Shown: positions 32,085-42,908, counted from the first letter of the stretch. The stretch: 64,000 nucleotides of DNA from Buchnera aphidicola (Myzocallis carpini) (GCF_964059025.1 NZ_OZ060376.1:186392-250391), one strand, 5' to 3'. Notes: generated by a model from the sequence alone, not told the origin. A program made the numbers and translations.

Positions 32085-33443
32085 TTATGCTCGTATTTTT
32101 TTAAATAGTTCTTTGATTTTTTTATAATCTTTAACCCCTTTATGTGTTTCTAACTTTGAATTAAAGTCTAATCCATAACAATTGAGTTTTTCTGCTTTAT
32201 GATAATTTTGTATAGATAAACCACCAGATAAAAAACATTTATTTAAATTATATTTTGGGATTTTTGACCAATCAAAACACTTTCCACTACCACCTGTTTT
32301 ATTATCAAATAAATAATAATCAATATTTTGAAAGTGAATATTATTTCGTTCTTCATTAATATATAATGCTTTCCAAATTTTAATTTTTTTATGAATTTTT
32401 TTTTTTAAATTATTAATATATTCCTGATCTTCATTGCCATGTAATTGTATTGCATGTAATGGCAATTGATTTATAATAGATAAAATATTTTCAATTTTTT
32501 CATTTTGAAAAACACCGACATATTTGAGAAAAGTATCAGAAATAATATTTTCTGCTATTTGAATTGTAATATAACGAATTGATTTTGGTACAAAAATTAA
32601 TCCTCCATATACTGCTCCAAATTTTTTTATTTTTTGCGCATCTTGTATTTTTCTTAATCCACAAACTTTGTTTTCTCCAAAAATAATACTATTGATTTTT
32701 ATGGCAATATTTTTAGATTGCATAATAGATGAACCAATTAAAAATCCATGTACTATTTTTTTTAATTTTTTAATTTGTTGATTATTATATATTCCAGATT
32801 CACTAATTATAGTTTTTTCTTTTGGAATTAAAGGAGCTAACTGATATGTTTTATTCATATTAATAGATAAATCTTCAAGATTTCTATTATTAATTCCAAT
32901 AACTTGAGCTTGTAATTGAATGGCTCTATTTAATTCAGAAGTATTATTGATTTCAGTTAAAACTCCCATATTTAAATTATGTGCAATATCTGAAAGTATT
33001 TTATATTCATTATCATTTAATACAGATAACATTAATAAAATCGCATCAGCATTATAATATCGTGCTAAATATATTTGGTATGGATCTATAAAAAAATCTT
33101 TACATAATATTGGTTGTTTAACTAATGTGTGCATGATTTGTAAGAATTGAAAAGATCCTTGAAAATATTTTTCTTCTGTTAGTACTGAAATAATTGTTGC
33201 ATGTTTTTTATAATATTTTGCAATTTTAATAATATCAAAGTGTTTATTAATTATTCCTTTAGAAGGAGATTTTTTTTTTGCCTCTAAAATAAAACATGGG
33301 CGAGTAGTTTTAATTTTTTCATAAAAATTTCGATTAGAGTTTTTTATATTCTTTTTTATGATCTCTAATGAATATTGTTTTTTATATTTCTTCAGCCATT
33401 CAAATTTATTATATATAATTTCTTTCAGTATGTTTTTCTTCAT
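32085..33443 (-). CDS. trpC: Bifunctional indoleglycerol-phosphate synthase / PRA isomerase
   Basis: Two fused (beta/alpha)8 barrels as in E. coli TrpC(F); 452 residues, like E. coli. The N-terminal IGPS domain (about 1-255) has [12 protein letters not shown] and the SESGI phosphate site. The C-terminal isomerase (about 256-452) has [10 protein letters not shown] with its catalytic cysteine and [14 protein letters not shown]. Its ATG overlaps the trpD stop by four bases. Confidence 0.97.
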   Translation of the reverse strand: MKKNILKEIIYNKFEWLKKYKKQYSLEIIKKNIKNSNRNFYEKIKTTRPCFILEAKKKSPSKGIINKHFDIIKIAKYYKKHATIISVLTEEKYFQGSFQFLQIMHTLVKQPILCKDFFIDPYQIYLARYYNADAILLMLSVLNDNEYKILSDIAHNLNMGVLTEINNTSELNRAIQLQAQVIGINNRNLEDLSINMNKTYQLAPLIPKEKTIISESGIYNNQQIKKLKKIVHGFLIGSSIMQSKNIAIKINSIIFGENKVCGLRKIQDAQKIKKFGAVYGGLIFVPKSIRYITIQIAENIISDTFLKYVGVFQNEKIENILSIINQLPLHAIQLHGNEDQEYINNLKKKIHKKIKIWKALYINEERNNIHFQNIDYYLFDNKTGGSGKCFDWSKIPKYNLNKCFLSGGLSIQNYHKAEKLNCYGLDFNSKLETHKGVKDYKKIKELFKKIRA

Positions 33444-34444
33444 ATATATGATCTTTTAATAATTTTTTGGATATGTATATTAACTTCTCCATTTTGTATT
33501 TTTTTAAGAGCATTTTGTGTATTTTCTATAAGATTATTGTATCCAAATAATTTTAATAATATAGCTGTATTTACAGCAATTAAATATTGATATTCTATTT
33601 TTCCTTGAGTACTAAATAAATTTTTGCAAATATTATAATTTTTTTCAGGAGAATTATTGAAAAAAAATTTTTTTGAAATATTTTCTAATCCAAAGTCTTG
33701 TGGAGATAATGTATATGAAAGAATTTTATCATAATTCACTTCTACTACTTTTGTAACACTATGTAATGTAACTTCATCGATACCATCACTATGAATAATA
33801 AATGCTTTTTGATATTTTAAAAATTTTAAAATATTAGCTATAGGAAATAGTAATTTTTCAGAATATACGCCAATAACAGATAATTTTGGATGAGCAGGAT
33901 TTAATAAAGGACCTAAGATATTAAATATAGTTTTTGTTTTTAATATTTTTCTCACTAATTTTGCATATTGAAAACCTGGATGATATTGAGGAGCAAATAA
34001 AAAACAAATGTTAAGATTATCTAACATTTTTTTAGATTCTTGTGTATTTAAATGAATATTGATATTGAGTTTTTGTAGTATATCTGATGAACCTATTTTA
34101 CTTGATATTCCTGTATTACAATGTTTAATAATTTTTACATTAAATGAAGAGGCTACTAAAGCGCTCATTGTAGATATGTTAATTGTATTGAAATTATCTC
34201 CTCCAGTTCCTGCAATATCTGCAAATGGATATTCTGGTTTTGGAAAATATACAGAATGTTTTTGAAACGCTTTTACCGCTCCAAGAATTTCTTCTATAGA
34301 TGGAGAACGTATTTTTATGGCTGTTAAGATTGCTGATAATTCTATTGGGTGAAGTTTATTATTTATGATATGATCAAATAAATAATAACTTTCTGATTCA
34401 TTTAAATTTTTTAAATGATATAATTTATTAAAGATTGTTTTCAT
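33440..34444 (-). CDS. trpD: Anthranilate phosphoribosyltransferase
   Basis: Transfers anthranilate to PRPP. It has 334 residues and only the phosphoribosyltransferase domain: GTGGDNFNTINIST, KHCNTGISSKIGSSD and NILGPLLNPA. In E. coli this domain is fused behind TrpG; here no TrpG domain is present. It is the first gene of trpDC(F)BA. trpE and trpG are not in the window, in line with the trpEG plasmid known from many Buchnera. No trp leader peptide or attenuator is apparent upstream. Confidence 0.97.
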   Translation of the reverse strand: MKTIFNKLYHLKNLNESESYYLFDHIINNKLHPIELSAILTAIKIRSPSIEEILGAVKAFQKHSVYFPKPEYPFADIAGTGGDNFNTINISTMSALVASSFNVKIIKHCNTGISSKIGSSDILQKLNINIHLNTQESKKMLDNLNICFLFAPQYHPGFQYAKLVRKILKTKTIFNILGPLLNPAHPKLSVIGVYSEKLLFPIANILKFLKYQKAFIIHSDGIDEVTLHSVTKVVEVNYDKILSYTLSPQDFGLENISKKFFFNNSPEKNYNICKNLFSTQGKIEYQYLIAVNTAILLKLFGYNNLIENTQNALKKIQNGEVNIHIQKIIKRSYI

Positions 34445-34990
34445 GATTATATGATATATCTACTATAATAATATATTTATATGTTATCTGAAATAAAATA
34501 TATTATTAAAAATTTTATTAATGTAATAAAATTTATAATTTATTATTTTTTATGTTAATCACCAATTCAATCATATAATTTTATTATAAATATTGAAATG
34601 ATGTATTCAAATTTTTTATTATAAATATTGTTATATAAATACTAAAGAATGATAATATCATTTTATGATAACATAATGAAAAATTTTTGAAATATTGGTA
34701 ATAATTATAGAATTAAAATATTATTGTACTATCATAGAAAAATATAAAAAGATAGTATTATTACTTTCACATACCTATATTGAATATTATCTATGTTACA
34801 TTCAATTTAAATTACTATAGTTAAAAATATTAATATTATTGATTCATAATACCATCAATAATAATTATCGTTGCATATTTTTGAAAAATATAGTATTTGT
34901 TGTAATTGAAAAATATTAAAATTTTAGACAAATCAATTTTTTATTTTAAAAAATTTTATAACATTTATATTGAACAAATGAATTTAAAAA
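34445..34990. other. 546-base region without recognisable gene
   Basis: The longest gene-free stretch of the window, between trpD (leftward) and the 3' end of suhB. It is very A/T-rich, with stops in all frames and no tRNA, rRNA or motif I can name. It must contain the trp promoter reading leftward. The rest may be the residue of a lost gene. Confidence 0.5.
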
Positions 34991-35776
34991 TTATTTAAAT
35001 ATATTTTTGATAAATTGCATACATTTATTGTTACTAACATAACACATACCCAGGATGTTATTATTGATGTCTTTTAAAGATGTAACCAGTCCCCCTGATT
35101 CTTTTATATACAATTTTCCAATATCAAATATTTTTTTTTTTTGATTAAAATCTATTACAAAATCTAATTTACCACTAGATAAATACATAAATTCTAAAAT
35201 AATACATCCTGTAATTCTAAGATTTATTTTAGCATTAAGAAAATTTTTAAAAATGTTATCCAAGAAAAATTTTTTTTGTACATAATTTGTAATATGACTA
35301 ATTGAAATAATTGAATTGTTTATATTGAAAGAATTATTACACCTGATTCTATTTTTATTTAATTGTGTTCCTTTGCCTTGAATAGCAGTAAATAATTCAT
35401 CTCGAATAGGATCATAGATTACAGAAAATGCAATTTTATTTTTTATATATATTGCTATTGAAAGACAAAAATGAGGAATATTTTTTATAAAATTCTTTGT
35501 TCCATATATAGGTTGTAAATCCCATATAATATTTGTTTTTTTAATAAAAGTAGTATTTTTTTGGTTGAGTATTATATGATTTGGATAAAATTTCAGAATT
35601 TTTGCAATCATTACCTTTTCTGTTTTATAAATGATGTTATGTATTAAGCTAATATGATAATTTTTGTTATTTTGTATATTCTTGATATCATAATTAATAT
35701 TATTATAATACCTATTAATAATAATGTTACCACCGTTTCTAATAGCACAAATGGCTACGTTTAGTATTGGATACAT
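34991..35776 (-). CDS. suhB: SuhB, inositol-monophosphatase fold lacking its catalytic residues
   Basis: 261 residues, collinear with E. coli SuhB (267): MYPILNVAICAIRNGGNII, YGTKNFIKNIPHFCLSIAI, VIYDPIRDELFTA and GKGTQLNKNRIR align well. The metal-binding residues are gone. The E. coli EE pair at 67-68 is Asn71-Gln72, Asp84 is Gln88, and Asp87 is Tyr91. The PWDFAAG block with Asp212 is KKIFDIG. It cannot be a normal phosphatase. E. coli SuhB has a separate role with Nus factors in rRNA antitermination that does not need catalysis, and the boxA upstream of rrs suggests that role persists. An in-frame A12 tract (35131-35142 on the plus strand) lies in the gene. It is transcribed divergently from rlmN. 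Confidence 0.88.
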   Translation of the reverse strand: MYPILNVAICAIRNGGNIIINRYYNNINYDIKNIQNNKNYHISLIHNIIYKTEKVMIAKILKFYPNHIILNQKNTTFIKKTNIIWDLQPIYGTKNFIKNIPHFCLSIAIYIKNKIAFSVIYDPIRDELFTAIQGKGTQLNKNRIRCNNSFNINNSIISISHITNYVQKKFFLDNIFKNFLNAKINLRITGCIILEFMYLSSGKLDFVIDFNQKKKIFDIGKLYIKESGGLVTSLKDINNNILGMCYVSNNKCMQFIKNIFK

Positions 35777-35885
35777 TACATTTTCCTAAAGGTATATCAC
35801 ATATTATAACGCTTTCATGAAAAAGTATTAATATAATAATACTGTATCTTGTAAAAATAACATATTACTTTATGAAGAAATAATT

Positions 35886-36968
35886 ATGGATAGTATATTA
35901 CATAAAGATATTTTTTATAATAAAATTAATTTATTAAATTTAGATCGCGATCAAATGCAAAATTTCTTGCTTTCATTAGGAGAAAAAAGGTTTTGTGCAG
36001 ATCAAATAATGATATGGATATACCGTCATTTTTGTAATGATTTTGATAAAATGTATAATATTTCAATCAATTTGAGAAATAAGTTAAAAAAAATTAGTAT
36101 TATTCAAGCGCCAAAATTTATAAAAGAACAACATTCTATTGATAATACAATAAAATGGATAGTTTCAGTAAATCATGGAATGGTTGAAACAGTATATATT
36201 CCTGAAAAGAAAAGAGGAACATTATGTATTTCTTCACAAATTGGATGTATTTTAAATTGTTCCTTTTGTTCGACTGGTATGCAGGGTTTTTGTCGTAATT
36301 TGTTAGTTTTTGAAATTATTGGGCAAATATGGATTGCATTACAAAAAATTAATGACTATAACAATATAGCATATCCCCCTATTACAAATATAGTAATGAT
36401 GGGTATGGGAGAACCGTTATTAAATTTCAACAATGTTGTTACTGCTTTAAAAATTATCTCAGATACTTTTGGATTTAATATTTCAAAAAAAAAAATTGTT
36501 TTGTCAACAGCAGGTATTGTTCCTGCTTTAAACAAATTATCTCATACCATTGATGTTAAATTAGCTATTTCATTACATGCCCCAAATGATATTATAAGAA
36601 CTCAGTTAATGCCAATAAATAAAAAATATAATATAGCATCTGTTTTATCTTCTGTATTGAATTTTTTAAAATTTTCTAAACTCAATAAAAATGGAGTTAT
36701 GATAGAATATATTATGTTAAATAATATTAACGATACTTTATTACATGCGAAAGAATTAGCAACAATATTAAAAAATGTACCAAGTAAAATTAATTTAATT
36801 CCTTGGAATTATCTCCCTAATACTAATTTTCTCTGTAGTAATTTTAAAAGAATATATTCTTTTTTAAATTTTTTATCTTGTAAAGGTTTTGTAGTAACGA
36901 TTAGAAAATCTCGTGGACAAGACATTAATGCGGCATGTGGTCAATTAACTAGTACAAATATGAAGTAG
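35886..36968 (+). CDS. rlmN: 23S rRNA/tRNA adenine-C2 methyltransferase RlmN
   Basis: Radical-SAM enzyme methylating A2503 of 23S rRNA and A37 of some tRNAs. It has 360 residues against 384 in E. coli. Cluster cysteines are Cys121, Cys125 and Cys128 (CILNCSFC). The C-terminal catalytic cysteine sits in INAACGQL, and MMGMGEPLLN and SLHAPND are present. In the gene order I associate with Buchnera, ispG lies between rlmN and hisS; here only 113 bases remain. Confidence 0.96.
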   Translation: MDSILHKDIFYNKINLLNLDRDQMQNFLLSLGEKRFCADQIMIWIYRHFCNDFDKMYNISINLRNKLKKISIIQAPKFIKEQHSIDNTIKWIVSVNHGMVETVYIPEKKRGTLCISSQIGCILNCSFCSTGMQGFCRNLLVFEIIGQIWIALQKINDYNNIAYPPITNIVMMGMGEPLLNFNNVVTALKIISDTFGFNISKKKIVLSTAGIVPALNKLSHTIDVKLAISLHAPNDIIRTQLMPINKKYNIASVLSSVLNFLKFSKLNKNGVMIEYIMLNNINDTLLHAKELATILKNVPSKINLIPWNYLPNTNFLCSNFKRIYSFLNFLSCKGFVVTIRKSRGQDINAACGQLTSTNMK

Positions 36969-37081
36969 TTTGATACTTTACAATATATAATATAATATAT
37001 AAATAAATTCGGTAAAAATAGAAATATCACAATTATATTATTATGTGTTATATATGAAATTTAATATTTTAGGAAAATTAC

Positions 37082-38374
37082 GTGAAGGATATTTTTCAAT
37101 CTGTTAAGGGTATGCATGACTATCTTCCAAAAGAATTAATATTATGGAATAAAGTAGAAAATATATTGAAAGAAATATTATTTAATTATAGTTATTTTGA
37201 AATTAGATTACCTATTGTAGAAAACACAATATTATTTAAAAAATCTATGGGGTCTATGACGGATATTATTGGAAAAGAAATGTATTCTTTCAATGATAAA
37301 AATGGAAATAATTTAACTTTAAGACCAGAAGCAACTGTAGGTTGTGTCAGGTCTATGATTCAAAATCAATTACTATATCATAAAAAACAAAAATTATGGT
37401 ATTATGGACCTATGTTTCGATATGAACGTCCACAGAAAGGAAGATATCGACAATTTTTTCAATTTGGAATAGAAACATTTGGTTTTTTAGAACCAGAAAT
37501 AGAATTAGAAGTTATTATATTGATCAACAAATTTTTGAAAAAATTAAATATTTCCGATTATGTATTTTTAGAAATTAATTCTATTGGATCTCTTGCATCT
37601 CGAAAAAAATATCAAAACATATTAAAACATTTTTTGTATAAACATATTGATTTATTAGATAATCATTGCATTAATCAATTACATAATAATTCTTTAAGAA
37701 TATTAGATAGTAAAAGTACAAAAATACAAAATATACTCAAAAAATCTCCTATACTTATGGATTTTATTACTTCTCAAGAACGTATACATTTTCAGAAATT
37801 ATGTAATCTTATGGATTCTTTTAATATTCAATATATTATTAATCCCAGATTAGTCAGAGGATTAGATTATTATAATAATACTGTTTTTGAATGGAAAACA
37901 AATTTTTTAGGTTCTAAAAATACAATATGCGCTGGAGGAAGATATGATACATTGGTAGAAAACTTAGGAGGACCTCAAACTCCAGCAATGGGATTAGCAA
38001 TTGGAATGGAAAGATTATTATTACTATTAAAATCATTATCTATTTTTAATGAAAAAAATATTATGATTGATATTTATATTTTATTGGATAGTGAAGAAAT
38101 TAAATTATTTGCAATTGATTTATCAGAAAATATTAGAAATAATTTTCCTATGTTAAAAACTTTTTTAGAATTTCAACCAGTAAATTTCAACAAGATATTT
38201 AAAAATATTAAAAAATATAATACTAACATACTTTTATTATTAGAAAAAAATAAAATAAAAAATAATTTAATTCGTTTTTATAATTTTATAAACAAAGAAA
38301 ATTGTATAGTTCATATAAATAATCTTATAAAAAAAATACATTCTGATTACTTTGATAAATATAATAGAAAATAA
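37082..38374 (+). CDS. hisS: Histidyl-tRNA synthetase
   Basis: Class II synthetase for histidine. It has 430 residues against 424 in E. coli. The start is a GTG at 37082, set by an AGGAAA ribosome site nine bases upstream and by KGMHDYLPKE matching E. coli. Motif 2 is FRYERPQKGRYRQF, and the HisRS signature is RLVRGLDYYNNTVFEW. The anticodon-binding C-terminus is present but diverged. glyA follows after 69 bases. Confidence 0.97.
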   Translation: MKDIFQSVKGMHDYLPKELILWNKVENILKEILFNYSYFEIRLPIVENTILFKKSMGSMTDIIGKEMYSFNDKNGNNLTLRPEATVGCVRSMIQNQLLYHKKQKLWYYGPMFRYERPQKGRYRQFFQFGIETFGFLEPEIELEVIILINKFLKKLNISDYVFLEINSIGSLASRKKYQNILKHFLYKHIDLLDNHCINQLHNNSLRILDSKSTKIQNILKKSPILMDFITSQERIHFQKLCNLMDSFNIQYIINPRLVRGLDYYNNTVFEWKTNFLGSKNTICAGGRYDTLVENLGGPQTPAMGLAIGMERLLLLLKSLSIFNEKNIMIDIYILLDSEEIKLFAIDLSENIRNNFPMLKTFLEFQPVNFNKIFKNIKKYNTNILLLLEKNKIKNNLIRFYNFINKENCIVHINNLIKKIHSDYFDKYNRK

Positions 38375-38443
38375 TTTAAAATAATTTTATATAAATTTCA
38401 TATTTATGAAAATATTTTTATAATAAAATATAGGATAATTTTT

Positions 38444-39697
38444 ATGATTCAAAATAATTTACCCCTTGAAATTTTTGATAAGACAATATGGAATTTAATT
38501 AATAAAGAAAATAATAGACAAGAATATCACATTGAATTAATTGCTTCTGAAAATTATGCTAGTCGTGCTATTATGCAAGCACAGGGATCACAATTAACCA
38601 ATAAATATGCAGAAGGATATCCAGAAAAACGTTATTACGGAGGTTGTAATTATGTTGATGAAATTGAAAAATTAGCTATTCAACGTGCAAAAAAATTATT
38701 TAAAGCAGATTATGCTAACGTACAACCTCATTCTGGTTCTCAAGCAAATTTTTCTGTATGCTTAGCATTATTAAAACCAGGAGATTTAATTTTAGGTATG
38801 AATTTATCACATGGGGGTCATTTAACTCATGGATCTGTAGTAAATTTTTCCGGAAAATTATATAATTCAATATCATATGGGTTAAATCAAGATGGTGATA
38901 TTGATTATCTAGAATTAGAAAAAATGGCTCATAAATATCAACCAAAAATGATTATCGCAGGATTTTCATCATTTTCTGGTATTGTGAATTGGGAAAAAAT
39001 ACAAAATATTGCTCGTAATATTAATGCGTATTTCTTGGCTGATATAGCACATATTTCTGGATTAGTTGCAGTAGGATTGTATCCTAGTCCCATAGAATAT
39101 GCTGATGTAGTTACAACAACTACACATAAAACATTATCTGGTCCTAGAGGTGGTTTAATACTTTCAAAAAATAAAAACGAACTATTTTATAAAAAGCTAA
39201 ATTCTGCTGTTTTTCCAGGCAGTCAAGGTGGACCTTTAATGCATGTTATTGCAGCAAAAGCAATTTCTTTTAAAGAAGCTTTACAACCATGCTTTAAAAA
39301 ATATCAACAACAAATTTTAAATAATGCAAAAATTATGGTAAGTACATTAATTAATAGTCAAATTGAGATTGTCTCTAAAAAAACTAAAAATCACTTATTT
39401 GTAATTGATTTAACTAAACATCAAGTAACTGGAAGAGAAATAGAACATGCATTAGGAAAAGCAAATATTATTGTAAATAAAAATAGTATTCCCAATGATT
39501 TACAGAGTCCTTTTATTACTTCTGGGATTCGTATTGGTACTGCAGCAATTACAAGAAGAGGTTTTAAAGAAAAGGAAGCAAAAATAATTTCTGATTGGTT
39601 AATTGCAATTATTAAAAATCATAAAAATTCTAAAAAAATATTAAATATAAAAAATCAAGTTCTAGAACTATGTAAACAATATCCAGTGTACAAATAA
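38444..39697 (+). CDS. glyA: Serine hydroxymethyltransferase
   Basis: PLP enzyme converting serine to glycine while charging tetrahydrofolate. It has 417 residues, as in E. coli. The PLP lysine is Lys229 in [14 protein letters not shown], with [10 protein letters not shown] and the C-terminal [15 protein letters not shown] 13-bp inverted repeat right after the stop forms the terminator shared with bioD, which faces it. Confidence 0.98.
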   Translation: MIQNNLPLEIFDKTIWNLINKENNRQEYHIELIASENYASRAIMQAQGSQLTNKYAEGYPEKRYYGGCNYVDEIEKLAIQRAKKLFKADYANVQPHSGSQANFSVCLALLKPGDLILGMNLSHGGHLTHGSVVNFSGKLYNSISYGLNQDGDIDYLELEKMAHKYQPKMIIAGFSSFSGIVNWEKIQNIARNINAYFLADIAHISGLVAVGLYPSPIEYADVVTTTTHKTLSGPRGGLILSKNKNELFYKKLNSAVFPGSQGGPLMHVIAAKAISFKEALQPCFKKYQQQILNNAKIMVSTLINSQIEIVSKKTKNHLFVIDLTKHQVTGREIEHALGKANIIVNKNSIPNDLQSPFITSGIRIGTAAITRRGFKEKEAKIISDWLIAIIKNHKNSKKILNIKNQVLELCKQYPVYK

Positions 39698-39701
39698 TTT
39701 T

Positions 39702-39738
39702 TAGAATATAGTTATTTATATTACGTAACTATATTCTA
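39702..39738. terminator. Bidirectional terminator between glyA and bioD
   Basis: Perfect 13-bp inverted repeat (39702-39714 with 39726-39738) around an 11-base loop, lying five bases after the glyA stop and 22 bases from the bioD stop. The genes converge, and T- or A-rich sequence flanks both sides, as needed for termination in both directions. Confidence 0.7.
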
Positions 39739-39759
39739 TTATTCAGTATATTAAAAATA

Positions 39760-40434
39760 TTATTTTGGTAATGTAATACTATTTTTTTTACTAAATATAT
39801 TTTTTATATTTTGAAAATATGGAAGATTTCCTAAATAAGGAGCCATGATATATTTTTTAATGGTTTTTATATAATATTTTAAATACTTTTCCTCTTGATT
39901 TACACAACAATTGGTAATCCATCCGGAACATTTTATTTTATCTTTTATAATTGCTTGATATGTTAAAATAGCGTGATTAATACAACCTAATTTTATTCCA
40001 ATTACTAAAATTACAGGTATTTTTTCTATCAAGATCCATTTTGCAAAATTTGTTGTATGAAAAATTGGTGTATACCAACCTCCTATTCCTTCTATAATAA
40101 TCCAATTAGATTTTTTTTGAAGATTTTTTAATCCCTGAGATATTTGATATAAATTTATTTTTTTATTTTTTTCAAAAAAAAAATTTGGTGGTAAAAAATC
40201 TTTTAAAGAAAATAAATTAATTTCTTTATATTTTAAATAAACACTACTATATTTTTTTAATAATAAAACATCACTATTAAATAATCCATGTTTTTTTTCT
40301 ACACAACCAGCAGCAATAGGTTTATATCCTGCGGTATTATATCCTATTTGTGATGCTTTTTGTAATAAAATTGTTGATACTATTGTTTTTCCTATATTAG
40401 TATCTGTTCCAGTTATAAACCACATGTTTTTCAT
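39760..40434 (-). CDS. bioD: Dethiobiotin synthetase
   Basis: ATP-dependent ring closure making dethiobiotin from DAPA. It has 224 residues (E. coli 225). The P-loop is GTDTNIGKTIVST, with KPIAAGC and EGIGGWYTP. It lies downstream of bioB on the same strand, with a hairpin between them. bioF and bioC, which separate them in E. coli, are absent. Confidence 0.95.
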   Translation of the reverse strand: MKNMWFITGTDTNIGKTIVSTILLQKASQIGYNTAGYKPIAAGCVEKKHGLFNSDVLLLKKYSSVYLKYKEINLFSLKDFLPPNFFFEKNKKINLYQISQGLKNLQKKSNWIIIEGIGGWYTPIFHTTNFAKWILIEKIPVILVIGIKLGCINHAILTYQAIIKDKIKCSGWITNCCVNQEEKYLKYYIKTIKKYIMAPYLGNLPYFQNIKNIFSKKNSITLPK

Positions 40435-40467
40435 ATTTAAAATTTTTTATAAAATATTCATAAAAGA

Positions 40468-40496
40468 TATTCTACTTATTTTATATAAGTAGAATA
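40468..40496 (-). terminator. Hairpin between bioB and bioD
   Basis: Perfect 12-bp inverted repeat (40468-40479 with 40485-40496) with a five-base loop in the 109 bases between bioB and bioD. On the minus strand a short TCTTTTAT run follows. It could terminate or attenuate bioB transcripts before bioD. Confidence 0.6.
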
Positions 40497-40543
40497 ATAA
40501 TTTTTATAAAAATATTGTATCTTTAATAAAGTAATTATAATTT

Positions 40544-41524
40544 TTATTTTTGAATAACACTTTCTATTTGAGCATTTTTGATATTGATTTTTTTAGTTTG
40601 TAATCCCAATTTTTTGAATAATCGTAAATCATCTGATTGATTTGGATTATTTGTTGTCAGTAATTTACATCCATAAAAAATAGAATTTACACCGGCCATA
40701 AAACAAATTGTTTGCATATTTTGACTCATGTTTTCACGACCAGCTGACAGTCTAATGTAAGATGTTGGCATCATAATTCTTGCGACAGCAATAGTTTTAA
40801 TAAAATCAATATTATCAATATTTTCGTTTTTTTCCATTGGTGTTCCTTTTATTTTTACTAACATATTAATAGGAACACTTTCAGGTATTTTTTTTAAATT
40901 CGCTAATTGCATTAATAATTCAGCTCTATCAGTATTATTTTCTCCTAATCCCAATATTCCTCCAGAACATATTTTAATACCGGAATCTCTAATAATATCT
41001 AATGTTTGTAATCGATCTTGATATGTTCTAGTAGTAACAATTTTTTTATATAATCGTGGAGAAGTATCTAAATTATGATTATAAAAATCTAATCCAGCTT
41101 TTGCTAATTGTATTGCTTGTGTTTTATTTACACTGCCTAAAGTCATACAAGTTTCCATATTCATCTTTTTGATTTCTTTAACAATATTTAATAAATATGG
41201 CATATCTCTTTCTTGAGGATTTTTCCATGCAGCACCCATGCAAAATCTATTTGATCCTGATGCTTTTGCTTTTTTAGCTGCTTTTAATACTTTTGCAATA
41301 TCTAATAATTTTTCTTTTTTAATATTTGTTTTATATCTAGAACTTTGTGCACAATATTTACAGTCTTCTGGACACAACCCTGTTTTTATGGATAGTAAAG
41401 TACTAATTTGTATTTCATTAGGATTAAAATATTTCCTATGTATTTTTTGTGCTTCAAACATTAAATCCAAAAATGGTTTTTGAAATAATATATTAACTTC
41501 TTCTAATTTCCATATTTTTTTCAT
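40544..41524 (-). CDS. bioB: Biotin synthase
   Basis: Radical-SAM enzyme that puts sulfur into dethiobiotin. SAM-cluster cysteines are Cys51, Cys55 and Cys58 (CPEDCKYC). [21 protein letters not shown] and KLLTTNNP blocks follow. I start at the ATG at 41524, preceded by GGA, where [12 protein letters not shown] aligns (327 residues; E. coli 346 with a longer tail). The open frame runs 41 codons further, into bioA, but that part has no homology. It is divergent from bioA, as in E. coli. I see no BirA-type operator dyad in the 78 bases between. Confidence 0.96.
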   Translation of the reverse strand: MKKIWKLEEVNILFQKPFLDLMFEAQKIHRKYFNPNEIQISTLLSIKTGLCPEDCKYCAQSSRYKTNIKKEKLLDIAKVLKAAKKAKASGSNRFCMGAAWKNPQERDMPYLLNIVKEIKKMNMETCMTLGSVNKTQAIQLAKAGLDFYNHNLDTSPRLYKKIVTTRTYQDRLQTLDIIRDSGIKICSGGILGLGENNTDRAELLMQLANLKKIPESVPINMLVKIKGTPMEKNENIDNIDFIKTIAVARIMMPTSYIRLSAGRENMSQNMQTICFMAGVNSIFYGCKLLTTNNPNQSDDLRLFKKLGLQTKKINIKNAQIESVIQK

Positions 41525-41602
41525 TTTTATTCCATACAGGTATATTCGATTAAATAAATAGTGTATACTGAAATACTTTAATATTTTGATATAGTAATAA
41601 TT

Positions 41603-42892
41603 ATGAATAAAAATAATTTGTATTTTAATTCTAAATATATTTGGCATCCATATGATTCTATAGTAAAACCATTACCATGTTATTTTGTTTCTTCTGCTAA
41701 AGGTGTGCATATTACACTACAGAGTGGCGTGCAAATTATAGATGGTATGTCATCTTGGTGGTCAGCGATTCATGGATATAACCATAAAAAATTAAATCAA
41801 GCTTTAAAAAAACAAATTGATCACATGTCTCACGTTATGTTTGGAGGTTTTACACATAAACCAGCTATTTCTTTGTGTAAAAGATTATTAAATATTTTAC
41901 CTAAAAAATTAAAACGTATTTTTTTTTGTGATTCCGGTTCAGTTTCAATAGAAATAGCAATGAAAATGGCTCTACAATATTGGAAAGCTTTAAAAATAAA
42001 AAAAAATAAATTTTTGACAATACGTAATGGATATCACGGAGATACATTATTTGCAATGTCTGTATGTGATCCTGTAAATTCTATGCATAATTTATATCAT
42101 AATGTGATACCAAAAAATTTATTTTCCAAACAACCTCAAATATCATTTCAAGAAAAGTGGAATATTTGTGATATTAAATCTTTTAATGATAATATGATGA
42201 AATTTCATCATATTATTGCAGCAGTAATTTTAGAACCTATTGTACAAGGTATAGGAAATATGCAATTTTATCATAGCGAATATTTAAAAAATATTAGATT
42301 AATATGTAATATATATAATATTCCACTAATTATAGATGAAATTGCTACTGGATTTGGTAGAACTGGTAAACTGTTTGCATTTCAATATTCTAATATTACT
42401 CCGGATATTTTATGTATTGGAAAAGCATTAACAGGAGGGATGTTAACTTTATCAGCTGTAATTACAACGCAAAAAATTTCTGATATTATTAGTAACAATT
42501 ATCCTTACAAATTTATGCATGGCCCAACATTTATGGGGAATCCATTAGCTTGTGCTGTAGCAAGTAAAAATATTTCTATTTTACAAAAGGGGTTATGGAA
42601 ACAACAAGTGCGTTGTATTGAAAAATATTTTATAAATAACTTATTTTTAATGAAAAATCATCCTCGTATTAAAGAAATACGTGTTTTAGGAGCAATTGCT
42701 GTCATTGAATGTTATCATTTTGTAAATTTAAAATTAATACAAAAATTTTTTGTTAATCATGGTGTATGGATTCGACCTTTTAAAAATATTATTTATTTAA
42801 CTCCGCCATATATTATTAAGAAGTATTATTTAAAAAAAATGATTATAGCGATTAAATATGCGATTCAAAATAATAGATTTTTTATTTTATAA
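41603..42892 (+). CDS. bioA: Adenosylmethionine-8-amino-7-oxononanoate aminotransferase
   Basis: PLP enzyme turning KAPA into DAPA with SAM as amino donor. It has 429 residues, the same as E. coli. The PLP lysine is Lys274 (CIGKALTGG), with [26 protein letters not shown] and [13 protein letters not shown]. With bioD and bioB it completes biotin synthesis from KAPA onward. No gene for making KAPA (bioF, bioC, bioH) is in the window. Confidence 0.97.
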   Translation: MNKNNLYFNSKYIWHPYDSIVKPLPCYFVSSAKGVHITLQSGVQIIDGMSSWWSAIHGYNHKKLNQALKKQIDHMSHVMFGGFTHKPAISLCKRLLNILPKKLKRIFFCDSGSVSIEIAMKMALQYWKALKIKKNKFLTIRNGYHGDTLFAMSVCDPVNSMHNLYHNVIPKNLFSKQPQISFQEKWNICDIKSFNDNMMKFHHIIAAVILEPIVQGIGNMQFYHSEYLKNIRLICNIYNIPLIIDEIATGFGRTGKLFAFQYSNITPDILCIGKALTGGMLTLSAVITTQKISDIISNNYPYKFMHGPTFMGNPLACAVASKNISILQKGLWKQQVRCIEKYFINNLFLMKNHPRIKEIRVLGAIAVIECYHFVNLKLIQKFFVNHGVWIRPFKNIIYLTPPYIIKKYYLKKMIIAIKYAIQNNRFFIL

Positions 42893-42908
42893 AAAATAAA
42901 TATAGAAT

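Noticed and set aside
41525-41647. N-terminal extension of BioB overlapping bioA
   Set aside because: No similarity to BioB. Homology begins at the ATG at 41524, which has a GGA ribosome site.
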